Positions 17,238-26,358 of a stretch of DNA of 64,000 bases are shown in pieces. Under the pieces are notes generated by a model that was given only the letters and a program-made list of their open reading frames with translations, was not told the DNA's origin and did not search any database. Position 1 is the first letter of the stretch. Every line of letters starts with the position of its first letter. This DNA is from Competibacter_A sp037045685 (lineage in GTDB: Bacteria > Pseudomonadota > Gammaproteobacteria > Competibacterales > Competibacteraceae). The stretch covers positions 124,001-188,000 of the forward strand of contig JBAOII010000023.1 of NCBI GenBank assembly GCA_037045685.1. Direction: 5' to 3'. Made by a program: the position numbers and the translations under genes.

Positions 17238-19922
17238 ATGGCCGAAATCAGTCGCGTCGCTCTGTTTGGGAAACTGAACAGCGTCGGTTACAAAGCTATC
17301 GAGAGCGCCACCGTTTTCTGCAAGCTGCGGGGCAATCCCTACGTGGAGCTGGTGCATTGGCTGCATCAGATCCTGCAACTCCAGGATTCGGATTTGCACC
17401 GGGTCATCCAGCATTTCGGCCTGAACCCGGGCAAGGTCGCCAAGGATTTCACCGAAGCCCTGGATCGCCTGCCGCGCGGTGCCACCTCGATCTCCGATCT
17501 GTCCGCGCATGTGGATGCGGCGGTCAAGGAGGGGTGGGTCTACGCCACCTTGATGTTCGGCGATGGCCAAGTGCGCACCGGCCATCTGGTGGTCGGAATT
17601 TTGAAGACGGCCGATTTGCGCAACGCGCTGCTCGCCATCTCCCGCGAGTTCGACAAGGTCAAGCTGGACACGCTGACCGAGCAGTTCGCGGCCATCGTCG
17701 GCGGTTCCCCGGAGTCCGGGCTGCGCGCCAGCGACGGCTCTCAAGTCGGCGGCGGCGCGGCGCCCGGCGAGGCCAGCGAAGCGATGGCGCCGCCGCAGAT
17801 GGGCAAGCAGGAAGCTTTGCAGCGGTTTTCGGTGGATCTGACCGAGCGGGCGCGCAAGGGCGAGCTGGACCCCATCGTCGGCCGCGACGAGGAAATCCGC
17901 CAGATCGTCGATATTCTGATGCGCCGCCGCCAGAACAACCCGATCCTGACCGGCGAGGCCGGCGTCGGCAAGACGGCGGTGGTGGAAGGCTTCGCCCAGC
18001 GCATCGCGTCCGGCGACGTGCCGCCGCCGCTCCAGGACGTGACCCTGCGGGTGCTGGACGTGGGGCTGTTGCAGGCCGGCGCCAGCATGAAGGGCGAGTT
18101 CGAGAACCGGCTGCGGCAGGTGATCGACGAGGTGCAGTCTTCGCCCAAGCCGATCATCCTGTTCATCGACGAGGCGCACACCCTGATCGGCGCCGGCGGC
18201 GCGGCGGGCACCGGCGACGCCGCCAACCTGCTCAAGCCGGCGCTGGCGCGCGGCAAGCTGCGCACCATCGCCGCCACCACCTGGGCCGAGTACAAGAAGC
18301 ACATCGAAAAAGATCCCGCCCTGACCCGCCGCTTTCAGGTGGTGCAGATCGGCGAACCGAGCGAAGAGAAGACCCTCCTGATGATGCGCGGCATGGCCTC
18401 GACCATGGAGCAGCACCATCGGGCGCAGATTCTGGACGAGGCGCTGGAAGCGGCGGTCAAGCTGTCGCACCGCTACATCCCGGCCCGCCAGTTGCCGGAC
18501 AAGGCGGTCAGCCTGCTGGATACCGCCAGCGCCCGAGTGGCGATCAGCCTGCACGCGGTGCCGGCGGAGGTCGAGGACAGTCGCCGCCGCATCGACGGTT
18601 TCAAAACTGAACTGGAGATCATCGGCCGTGAAACGGCGGTCGGCATCGACACCGCCCAGCGCGAGGCGGCGGCCAAGGAAAAAATGCAGGCCGAGGAGGC
18701 CCGGCTGGCAGAGCTGGAAGCCCGCTGGCAGGAGGAAAAGGGGCTGGTCGATCAAATTCTCGACCTGCGCGCCAAGTTGCGTGGCGCTGGCGGGACGGTC
18801 GAGGCGGCGACCGCGACCGAACCCGATCCGCAACGGCTAAGCTGGTTGGCGGAATTGAAGGAACTCCAGACCAAACTGCACGAGTTGCAGGGCGAGTCGC
18901 CGCTGATTTTGCCCAGCGTGGACGCGCAGGCGGTGGCCTCGGTGGTCGCCGACTGGACCGGCATCCCGGTCGGTCGGATGGTGAAGAACGAAATCGAAAC
19001 CGTGTTGAGCCTGGCCGACATTCTCAACCGCCGCATCATCGGCCAGCGCCACGCCCTGGACATGATCGCCCGCCGCATCCAGACCTCGCGCGCCGCGCTG
19101 GACAATCCCAACAAGCCCATCGGGGTGTTCATGCTGGCCGGTCCGTCCGGCGTGGGCAAGACCGAAACCGCCTTGGCCCTGGCCGAGGCGCTGTACGGCG
19201 GCGAGCAAAACGTCATCACCATCAACATGAGCGAGTTCCAGGAGGCGCACACCGTTTCCACCCTCAAGGGTGCGCCGCCGGGTTACGTCGGCTACGGCGA
19301 GGGCGGGGTGTTGACCGAGGCGGTGCGCCGCCGGCCCTACAGCGTGGTGCTGCTGGACGAGGTGGAGAAGGCGCATCACGACGTGCACGAAATTTTCTTC
19401 CAGGTCTTCGACAAGGGCTGGATGGAGGACGGCGAGGGGCGGTTCATCGACTTCAAGAACACCTTGATCCTGCTCACCACCAATGTCGGCACCGACCTGA
19501 TCGCGAACATGTGCAAGGACCCGGAGTTGCTGCCCGATCCCGAGGGCTTGGGCAAGGCGTTGCGGGAACCCTTGCTCAAGGTGTTCCCACCGGCTTTGCT
19601 GGGCCGATTGGTGACGATTCCCTATTATCCGCTCAGCGACGAGATGATCGGCGAAATCGTCCGGCTGCAGCTCGGCCGGATCGAGAAACGGATCAAGGAA
19701 AACCACAAGGTGCCGTTCGGTTACGACGACGAGGTGATCAAGCTGATCGTCAGCCGCTGCACCGAGCTGGAAAGCGGCGGACGGATGGTGGACGCGATCC
19801 TGACCAACACCATGCTGCCGTCGATCAGCCAGGAATTCCTGACCCGGATGGTGGAAGGTCAACCCATCGCACGAGTACAGGTTAGAGTGGTTGAGGGAGA
19901 ATTTGGTTTCGATTTTGAGTGA
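17238..19922 (+). CDS. clpV: T6SS AAA+ ATPase ClpV (TssH)
   Basis: ClpV disassembles contracted TssB/TssC sheaths for reuse. The 894-residue protein begins with a Clp N-domain (residues ~10-150). Two AAA+ modules follow: D1 with Walker A GEAGVGKTAVVEGF and Walker B ILFIDEAHTLIG; D2 with Walker A GPSGVGKTETALAL and Walker B VVLLDEVEKAHHD. A ClpB-like middle coiled coil lies between them (residues ~440-540). A GGAG ribosome site precedes the ATG. It is the last gene of the plus arm and is followed by a strong terminator. Confidence 0.98.
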   Translation: MAEISRVALFGKLNSVGYKAIESATVFCKLRGNPYVELVHWLHQILQLQDSDLHRVIQHFGLNPGKVAKDFTEALDRLPRGATSISDLSAHVDAAVKEGWVYATLMFGDGQVRTGHLVVGILKTADLRNALLAISREFDKVKLDTLTEQFAAIVGGSPESGLRASDGSQVGGGAAPGEASEAMAPPQMGKQEALQRFSVDLTERARKGELDPIVGRDEEIRQIVDILMRRRQNNPILTGEAGVGKTAVVEGFAQRIASGDVPPPLQDVTLRVLDVGLLQAGASMKGEFENRLRQVIDEVQSSPKPIILFIDEAHTLIGAGGAAGTGDAANLLKPALARGKLRTIAATTWAEYKKHIEKDPALTRRFQVVQIGEPSEEKTLLMMRGMASTMEQHHRAQILDEALEAAVKLSHRYIPARQLPDKAVSLLDTASARVAISLHAVPAEVEDSRRRIDGFKTELEIIGRETAVGIDTAQREAAAKEKMQAEEARLAELEARWQEEKGLVDQILDLRAKLRGAGGTVEAATATEPDPQRLSWLAELKELQTKLHELQGESPLILPSVDAQAVASVVADWTGIPVGRMVKNEIETVLSLADILNRRIIGQRHALDMIARRIQTSRAALDNPNKPIGVFMLAGPSGVGKTETALALAEALYGGEQNVITINMSEFQEAHTVSTLKGAPPGYVGYGEGGVLTEAVRRRPYSVVLLDEVEKAHHDVHEIFFQVFDKGWMEDGEGRFIDFKNTLILLTTNVGTDLIANMCKDPELLPDPEGLGKALREPLLKVFPPALLGRLVTIPYYPLSDEMIGEIVRLQLGRIEKRIKENHKVPFGYDDEVIKLIVSRCTELESGGRMVDAILTNTMLPSISQEFLTRMVEGQPIARVQVRVVEGEFGFDFE

Positions 19923-20294
19923 GAGAATCTTTAGGTTGAAATAAGCCAGTCCAGAATGAACGACGATAGTTCATTTTGGATTGGTTATCGATTTTTTTTA
20001 GGCTGGCAAACACGACAATCATGAACTAAAACGGTTAGCTGGAGTGGCATGGAAGATGCGTTATGGGCAGAGTATGCGATGAGCGGTAGTCGCTCAGGCT
20101 CTCCTCCGTTGACCTTTCTCAAAATGAGAGGCATGGGAAATTGGTCGCCGAATCACCGATTCGAGTATGCTGCTGCGGGCTCGACAAGGTGACACACCGG
20201 ACTGCCCTGCGCCGCCTGCCCCGGTAGTGGAAGAGAACGGCTACAAGTTTCTAGCCTTATATGGCTTCGCGGTGTATATCAGGAGGATCGAATC
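19923..20294. other. Non-coding stretch after the T6SS operon
   Basis: This 372-base gap starts with the clpV terminator and ends with an AGGAGG ribosome site for the next gene. Base composition is visibly more A/T-rich than the T6SS genes. A 47-codon ORF (20049-20192) with a plausible GGAG site is present but has no recognisable product. No repeat or attachment site was recognised. Confidence 0.5.
19946..20000 (+). terminator. Intrinsic terminator of the clpV operon
   Basis: A 16-base stem with two G-T/G-U type mismatches (left arm 19946-19961, loop GACGATA, right arm 19969-19984) is followed by ATTTTTTTTA at 19991-20000. It lies 24 bases after the clpV stop. Confidence 0.85.
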
Positions 20295-21365
20295 ATGGTA
20301 ACCATTTCGGCATCTGTCGGCCAAGGCGGCGTAAACAAGAAAGCGGACGTTTTGACGATTCAAAAGGCGCTCAACCAGATCCCGCCGAACAAGGGCGGTC
20401 CGGTCCCTAAATTGAAAGAAGATGGCTTGGTTGGGCCGAAGACAACCGGGGCTATCCTCAACTTCCAAAAATCCAATGTTGGTTTAGATCGTGACGGGCG
20501 TGTTGACGTAAACCAAGCAACGCTTGCTCGCATCAACGTACTGCTTGAGAAAAAGCCAAAATTTACTGACGCGAATCTGTACGGTCCCAATGGGCTGTCC
20601 GCTAACGATATTAAGCAAGATGCATTCGGTGATTGCTACTTCGTCGCTACTTTGGGGGCAGTCGCGTCGCAAAACCCCACGATGATTCGGAATGCCATCC
20701 TCTACGACCCCATCACCCAGGGATTCCGTGTTCGGCTCTACGACCTAAAAGGGCAGGCCAAATTTATCTGGGTGACCCAGGCGGAACTAGAGGATAATGT
20801 GAAACGCCACGGTGGAAGCTATGTTGATAACACCGGGAAGTACGAACGTACTTGGCCTGCTGTGATTGAAACGGCGTACGCCAAGATGTTCGATACCAAT
20901 CCGGCCGATGGGCTGGGTGAGGGCTATCAGAAGATCATCAATGGTGGTTGGCCTTCTGACGCCATGATGGCGATCACCGGAAACACTGGAACCAGAGTAG
21001 CTTACATCCACTATCCTCAGCTTGGCATGATCGGTTCTGTGGCTTTGCTAGGTTCTAGAATCTCAGTCGCTTTAGATCAGCGCAAGAGCGTTACTTTGTG
21101 GTCTGTACCTGAGAAAGACTCTCGCGGCTTTTGGCAAAGACTGACTGGTGCTCCGATTCCCCAAGACGGATTAGTGGATAACCATGTCTACACGGTCTTG
21201 TCGATTGTGCGCGTAGGAAGGGATTGGAAAGTCACTTTGCGCAATCCCTGGGGAACGAATATGGGTGTCGGCGAAGGCAAAGACACCGAGTCGGCCACGA
21301 TGGTCGTATCCCTCCAGAATCTGGTGACGACCGGTGGTCTAGAGTCTTTTCAGGTGAGTCAATGA
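20295..21365 (+). CDS. Peptidoglycan-binding, calpain-like cysteine protease; candidate T6SS effector
   Basis: A 356-residue protein in two parts. Residues ~5-85 resemble a peptidoglycan-binding (PF01471-like) domain: ADVLTIQKALNQI, then GLVGPKTTGAILNFQK. Residues ~100-345 resemble the calpain (peptidase C2) fold, with Cys114 in QDAFGDCYFVATLGAV, His297 in DNHVYTVLSI and Asn317 in LRNPWGTN as a catalytic triad. There is no signal peptide, so a wall-binding protease would need a route such as the adjacent T6SS to reach the periplasm of a target cell. AGGAGG precedes the ATG. The next gene, 17 bases on, encodes a small exported protein expected of an immunity factor. GC content is lower than in the T6SS genes, suggesting acquisition. 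The domain calls are strong; the effector role is inference from context. Confidence 0.8.
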   Translation: MVTISASVGQGGVNKKADVLTIQKALNQIPPNKGGPVPKLKEDGLVGPKTTGAILNFQKSNVGLDRDGRVDVNQATLARINVLLEKKPKFTDANLYGPNGLSANDIKQDAFGDCYFVATLGAVASQNPTMIRNAILYDPITQGFRVRLYDLKGQAKFIWVTQAELEDNVKRHGGSYVDNTGKYERTWPAVIETAYAKMFDTNPADGLGEGYQKIINGGWPSDAMMAITGNTGTRVAYIHYPQLGMIGSVALLGSRISVALDQRKSVTLWSVPEKDSRGFWQRLTGAPIPQDGLVDNHVYTVLSIVRVGRDWKVTLRNPWGTNMGVGEGKDTESATMVVSLQNLVTTGGLESFQVSQ

Positions 21366-21382
21366 AATGAAGAGAGCGAGAA

Positions 21383-21832
21383 ATGAGATCATGGAAAAAT
21401 ACGGGAATCTTAATGGCGTTGATGCTGGCAATATTTGCTTGGGAGGTTGGCATGTCTGAGACCAGATTATTTCAGCCGAAGCCACTTGATGGCATGAAAG
21501 AAGTTCCAGCATCGAAAGACAGCGAGAAACTCGACGCTGAAGCGATGGCGTTCTTCCAGGGTCGGTTTTCAATCCAGTCGGCGCGCTATTATCAGGTGTC
21601 AGGCAAAATTCCTTGGATTGCGGTTTCGAAATCTGTGCAGAATCAGATGGCGGAGAAGTCTATCGAGCGGACAATGTTCGAATGGTACGAACCAGGCATC
21701 GATTTTGTAGAAGTTTATCCGCAAGGTAACGCTGGCGCTGCCTTCGCGGTAGCGATGCCCAAGGAAACCGATCTCAATGCGGATAAACTGATCGGGTTTT
21801 ACGTTCTAAGTGCTCCTGCGGTCGCGCGGTGA
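21383..21832 (+). CDS. Small exported protein; candidate immunity partner
   Basis: A 149-residue protein of no family I recognise. It begins with a basic N-terminus and one hydrophobic segment (TGILMALMLAIFAWEVGM), either a cleavable signal or an N-terminal anchor, which places the rest in the periplasm. It starts 17 bases after the calpain-like gene and shares its lower GC content, so the two are probably co-transcribed. Pairing a small periplasmic protein with a peptidoglycan-binding protease is what an effector/immunity module would look like. There is no sequence motif that proves inhibitor function. Confidence 0.6.
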   Translation: MRSWKNTGILMALMLAIFAWEVGMSETRLFQPKPLDGMKEVPASKDSEKLDAEAMAFFQGRFSIQSARYYQVSGKIPWIAVSKSVQNQMAEKSIERTMFEWYEPGIDFVEVYPQGNAGAAFAVAMPKETDLNADKLIGFYVLSAPAVAR

Positions 21833-22013
21833 CTAAGCGGCTAATCTCACTTAACCCCACAGTCTTGTTGAACTGGCTGAACCGTTTAACGATGCAAGGT
21901 TCTGCCTAAAACCACAAGGGGGTCTGAACGGTTTCCGGAGTCAAGGATGGAAGCTGATACTTTTGAGTTTCCAAGCAGCGACGTTGTCCCACCGGACACA
22001 TGAGGCAACAGCA

Positions 22014-23373
22014 ATGAACCGCCAGCAACGCCGGGCGCTCGCCAGCGGGAAACCCCCGAATGCCAATGCCGGCTCCCAACAGTTGATCCGGGCTATCGAG
22101 CTACATCGCCAGGGGCAACTGGACGCGGCCGAGCTGCTTTATCAGCAAGCGCTCCGCTCGAACCCTCGGCACATCGATGCCCTGCATTTTCTCGGCGTGC
22201 TGAACTCGCAGCGAGGACGGCACCAGGAAGCCGCTGACCTGATTCGCCGGGCGCTGGACATCGATCCGAACTATGCGGATGCCTGGAACAATCTGGGCAA
22301 CGTGCAGGCGGGCATGGATCGCTGGGACGAGGCGGCGGCGGCTTACCGCCACACCGTCGAACTGGCTCCGGGCAACTCCAGCGCCCATTTCAATCTGGGC
22401 GTGATGCTGTTGCGATCCAGCCGTAACACCGAGGCTGTCGCCGCGTTCCAGCAGGCCATCGCCCTGGCGCCCAATATGGTGGAAGCGCATTTCAATCTGG
22501 GCAGGGCGCTGGCCGGGCAGGGCCAACTCGACGAGGCCGTCGCCGCATACAAGGAAGTGATCCGCCTGCAACCCACCCATGCGATGGCGTACCGGAGCCG
22601 GAGCATTCTGTTGTATCGGCTAGAGCGCAGCGAGGAAGCGATCGCGATGCTCCAAGACTGGCTGGCGGTTGATCCCGCCAACCCGGTGGCCCGGCACATG
22701 CTGGCCGCGCATTCGGGGCAAGAAGTGCCAGAGCGGGCGGCCGATAACTATGTACAGACGCTGTTCGATGGAATGGCCGACTATTTTGACGAGCATCTGC
22801 ACCGCTTGGAGTACCGCGCGCCGGAATTGATCGGCTCGGCGGTCGCTGCGGGGTTGGGCCAGCCGGGGGCTTCGCTCGACGTGTTGGACGCCGGGTGCGG
22901 CACCGGGTTGTGCGGGCCTTCGCTGCGCCCCTATGCCCGGCGGCTGGTTGGCGTCGATCTGTCGCCGCGCATGGTGGAACGGGCGCGGACTCGCGGCGAT
23001 TACGACGAGCTGGCCGTCGCGGAGCTGACCGCGTTCCTGATCGATCATCCGGCGACTTACGACGTGATCGTGTCCGCCGATACCTTGGTGTATTTCGGGG
23101 AGACTGGAGCCGGTGATGGCCGCCGCCGCCGCCGCTTTGCGGTCAGGCGGCTGGTTGGCGTTCACCGTGGAGCGGCTCGAAGACGCGGCTGCGGCCGACG
23201 ATTTCAACCTCGATCCGAGCGGCCGTTATCGGCATTCGGAAGCTTACTTGCGGCGAGTGCTGGCCCAGGCAGGAATGGAGATCGCGTCCCTGGAAACCGT
23301 GACCTTGCGGTTGGAGGGTGGCCAACCCGTCATCGGCTTCCTCGTGACAGCACGCAGATCCCCCGAGATCTGA
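22014..23373 (+). CDS. TPR-repeat SAM-dependent methyltransferase, frameshifted (copy 1)
   Basis: The N-terminal ~250 residues are tetratricopeptide repeats (for example NYADAWNNLGNVQAGMDRWD and SSAHFNLGVMLL) after an MNRQQRRALASG start at 22014. The C-terminal half is a class I methyltransferase with SAM motif DVLDAGCGTGLCG and VGVDLSPRMVERAR. After VSADTLVYFG the frame breaks at about 23097-23104. Dropping one base continues as LEPVMAAAAAALRSGGWLAF to the stop at 23373, giving ~452 residues. The repaired tail aligns with the intact neighbour (GGWLAFTVER, then DPSGRYRHSEAYLRRVL). The substrate is unknown; TPRs suggest a protein or complex-bound target. It is a tandem paralogue of the gene 24 bases downstream. 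Confidence 0.85.
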
Positions 23374-23397
23374 ACCGCGCGAGAGCGAGGAGGCGCT

Positions 23398-24828
23398 TTG
23401 AGCGACGACACCAAGAAACCCGGCGGGTCGCGAGCGGTCTCCGGCGGCGATCCCGGCGCCGACGATGTTGCGGCCTGGTTCGCGCGGGCGAGGGTCGCGC
23501 ATCGCCAGGGAAATTTGCTGGAAGCGCAGTCCTGTGGCGAACGTGTCCTCCGCAGTCGACCGAATCACCCCGATGCGTTGAATTTTCTGGGGATTCTCCA
23601 GCAGGAGCGGGGACAATCGACCCAGGCCGAACAACTGTTTCGCCGGGCGATTCGCGCCGCTCCCGGTCACGCCTCCGCCTATACCAACCTCGGTAATGTC
23701 CTGATCGCCCAGCAGCGCCACGAAGAGGCTATAGCCACATACCGGCAGGCGATTATTTTCAAACCGGATGAGGTGGAGGCATGCGCCAATCTGGGCGCCT
23801 CGCTCAAGATGCTGGGTCGATTGCCGGAAGCGTTGGAGGTGTATCGGTCGGCCGGCGAACGCCTGCCCGGCAACCCCGAAATCCATTACCGCCTCGGGGT
23901 GTTGCTGGCCGAACTGGAGCGAACCGAGGAGGCGCGCGCCGCCCTGCGGGTCACGCTACAGGCCGATGGCACGCACCGGGGCGCCTTGATGCTGATGGGC
24001 ACCGTGTTGCATCGTCTGGGGGAACGCGAGGAAGCGCGAGCGGTGCTGAGCGATGCGGTCTTTCAGTTGGGCGGCACCGAAAACGCCCTGGCTCTGCTGC
24101 AGCACTGGGTGCGCTTGATGCCGGACGATCCGGTGGCCCAGCATCGGTTGACGGCGTGGTTCGGCGAGGATGCTCCAACGCGGGCTTCGGACGCCTACGT
24201 GACCGATTTGTTCGATCGCTACGCCGATCAGTTCGACCGGCATTTGCAGCGGTTGGGCTATCGGGCGCCCGCGTTGATCCTGGAGCGGCTCGCCGGTGTG
24301 TTGGGAGAGGGAGGGGGGCAGTTCGACGTGTTGGACGCGGGGTGCGGCACGGGTTTGTGCGCGCCGTTGCTGCGGCCTTATGCCCGCCATCTGACCGGAG
24401 TGGATTTGTCCTCCCGGATGGTGGACAAGGCCCGCGAACGAGGGGGTTACGACGAGCTGGCGGTGGCCGAGTTGACCGCGTTTCTGAGCGAGCGAAGCCA
24501 GGTTTATGACCTGATCGTTTCGGCCGATACGCTGGTGTATTTCGGCGACTTGGCCCCGCTTTGCGCGGCCGTCGCCGGCGCCCTGCGTCCGGGAGGCTGG
24601 CTGGCGTTCACGGTGGAGCGGGCCGAACCGGACGCCGCGCCGGAGGGTCATCGCTTGAACAAGAGCGGTCGCTATAGCCATGCCGCCGACTATTTGAGTC
24701 GAACCTTGACGGCTGCCGGGCTGAGCGAGCCGGCGGTGACAGAGGTCACGCTACGCCAGGAAGGGGATCAGCCGGTGTTCGGCTACGCGGTGCTGGCCCG
24801 CAAACCGAATTTCGACCGAGCCGGCTGA
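23398..24828 (+). CDS. TPR-repeat SAM-dependent methyltransferase (copy 2)
   Basis: Intact 476-residue paralogue of the preceding gene, read from a TTG with a strong GAGGAGG site just upstream. It has TPRs at residues ~25-230 (GHASAYTNLGNVLIAQQRHE, then VEACANLGASLKMLGRLPEA). A methyltransferase domain follows with DVLDAGCGTGLCAPLLRPYA, TGVDLSSRMVDKAR and VSADTLVYFGDLAPL. The two proteins share long near-identical stretches such as YDELAVAELTAFL, showing local duplication. No predicted target is encoded nearby apart from a possible link to the acyl carrier protein downstream. Function is therefore limited to methyl transfer onto an unknown substrate. Confidence 0.88.
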   Translation: MSDDTKKPGGSRAVSGGDPGADDVAAWFARARVAHRQGNLLEAQSCGERVLRSRPNHPDALNFLGILQQERGQSTQAEQLFRRAIRAAPGHASAYTNLGNVLIAQQRHEEAIATYRQAIIFKPDEVEACANLGASLKMLGRLPEALEVYRSAGERLPGNPEIHYRLGVLLAELERTEEARAALRVTLQADGTHRGALMLMGTVLHRLGEREEARAVLSDAVFQLGGTENALALLQHWVRLMPDDPVAQHRLTAWFGEDAPTRASDAYVTDLFDRYADQFDRHLQRLGYRAPALILERLAGVLGEGGGQFDVLDAGCGTGLCAPLLRPYARHLTGVDLSSRMVDKARERGGYDELAVAELTAFLSERSQVYDLIVSADTLVYFGDLAPLCAAVAGALRPGGWLAFTVERAEPDAAPEGHRLNKSGRYSHAADYLSRTLTAAGLSEPAVTEVTLRQEGDQPVFGYAVLARKPNFDRAG

Positions 24829-24943
24829 CCGGCTGGATTCTTGCCGGCTTCGACGCTATCTTGAATTGCCTCCGCGCGCTGGCCAGTTCGCTGGCCGCGC
24901 CAAGCGCTTCCCTTGGCTTCCCACCCCCTGGAGATGGCTTTCA

Positions 24944-25201
24944 ATGGTCGAATTCGACGACATACGGCAACTGATCGGCGATCTGTTGCTTTTGGGCGAC
25001 CGGATGGAAAAAATGGGTCCGGACACCCCGCTGGTGGGCAGTATTCCGGAATTCGACTCGATGGCGGTGGTTGCTCTGATCCAGGCGCTGGAAGAGCGGT
25101 TCGGCATTCAGGTCGCGGACGATGAGATCAGCGCCGAAACCTTTGAAACCGTGGGAAAGGTCCACGAGTTCGTCCTGGACAAGATCGCGGCCGGAGCGTG
25201 A
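24944..25201 (+). CDS. Acyl carrier protein
   Basis: An 85-residue carrier protein with the phosphopantetheine site in PEFDSMAVVALIQALEERFG (Ser in D-S-M). It has the usual helical pattern and FGIQVADDEISAETFETV downstream. The ATG at 24944 follows CTGGAG. It differs from the fatty-acid AcpP sequence and lies away from fab genes, so it is a specialised carrier. Neighbours are the TPR-methyltransferases upstream and a hydrolase on the opposite strand. Similar stand-alone carriers occur with exosortase-linked ligase systems and other small pathways, but no ligase or synthase is in the window. Confidence 0.88.
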   Translation: MVEFDDIRQLIGDLLLLGDRMEKMGPDTPLVGSIPEFDSMAVVALIQALEERFGIQVADDEISAETFETVGKVHEFVLDKIAAGA

Positions 25202-25257
25202 GTTCTGCGGCGGCCCCGGAATCGAGGCCGCCGGGATGGACGAGCGGGCGGGCGCGG

Positions 25258-26226
25258 CTACGACGGCCAGCGTTCCGCCAGAAACGCCGGGATGCGCCGC
25301 TCCAGCCAGTAGTCGGCCCGCCACGGCCAAGGACCGGCCACGAAACCGACGTGGCCGCCGGCGCGGCTCAGTTCCAGGCGGATATCGGCGGAGAGTTCCA
25401 CCGCGTCCGGCACGGTGTCCGGCGCCATGAACGGGTCGTCCAGGGCGTGCAAGATCAAGGTCGGAACCTTGATCCGCCGCAGGAACTGGCGGCAACTGGC
25501 GCGTGCGTAGTAGTCGGCGACACCGGCGTAGCCGTGCAGGGGGGCGGTGATCCGGTCGTCGAAGGCGTAAAAATCCCGCAGGGTCGCCAGATCGCCCAAA
25601 GCGACCGGCCCGTCGCTCCGGCGGCGGAATTTATGGCGATAGCCGCGCTTTAATTCAGCTAAAAGGTGCCATTGGTAGAGCCGCGAGAAACCCTTGCCCA
25701 GACGCCGCGCGGTGGCGTCCAAAAGAAACGGCACCGATACCGCGACGGCGGCGCGCAAGGGCGGATCGGCGCGGGTCTCGCCCAGCCACTTGAGCAGGGC
25801 GTTCCCGCCGAGCGAGTAACCGACAACGGCCAGAGGCGCGTTCGGTTCCCGTCGGCGCAGCCGATCCACGACATGGGCGATATCGGCCGTATCGCCGGCG
25901 CAATAGCTGCGCGCCAGCCGATTGGGTTCGCCGCTGCGACCGCGAAAATGCATGACCGCGCCGCGCCAGCCCCGGCGCGCGACGGCGGCCAGCATCCCGA
26001 CCGCGTAATGCGAGTCGCTGGAGCCTTCCAAGCCGTGCACGACCAGCACGACCGGACCCCGCTCGCCGGCCGTCCAATCCAGATCCAAAAAGTCGCCGTC
26101 GGGCAATTCCAGGCGCTCGCGGCGCAGGGGCACGCGCGGCCGACGCCGACACAAAACGGGCCATAGCGTTTGCGCGTGCGGGCCGGGCAGCCACCAGGCG
26201 GGACGGAAATCGGCCGGCTCAATCAT
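25258..26226 (-). CDS. yheT: YheT-family alpha/beta hydrolase
   Basis: A 322-residue esterase-like hydrolase of the YheT/EMB8 family. Visible elements are the N-terminal WWLPGPHAQTLWP, the oxyanion-hole HGLEGSSDSHY, the nucleophile GYSLGGNALLKWLGE, the acid in LHALDDPF and the catalytic His in RAGGHVGFV. The physiological substrate of YheT is not established. It converges on the acyl carrier protein gene with a 56-base gap. Confidence 0.93.
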   Translation of the reverse strand: MIEPADFRPAWWLPGPHAQTLWPVLCRRRPRVPLRRERLELPDGDFLDLDWTAGERGPVVLVVHGLEGSSDSHYAVGMLAAVARRGWRGAVMHFRGRSGEPNRLARSYCAGDTADIAHVVDRLRRREPNAPLAVVGYSLGGNALLKWLGETRADPPLRAAVAVSVPFLLDATARRLGKGFSRLYQWHLLAELKRGYRHKFRRRSDGPVALGDLATLRDFYAFDDRITAPLHGYAGVADYYARASCRQFLRRIKVPTLILHALDDPFMAPDTVPDAVELSADIRLELSRAGGHVGFVAGPWPWRADYWLERRIPAFLAERWPS

Positions 26227-26358
26227 GGTGGCGACCGCTCATCGGGGAGAGCGACCCGCGCCCGCTTGGTTGCGCGCCGGGCAAAGGAAGGGTAAAGCGG
26301 ATCGAACCGCGAGGGGGGCCGGGCCGGGTTTGGCGGGGCGGCGGGGTCGTGGGGCGAG

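Noticed and set aside
20049..20192. 47-codon ORF with GGAG upstream, between clpV and the calpain-like gene
   Set aside because: Short, no recognisable domain, and could arise by chance; noted as possible only.
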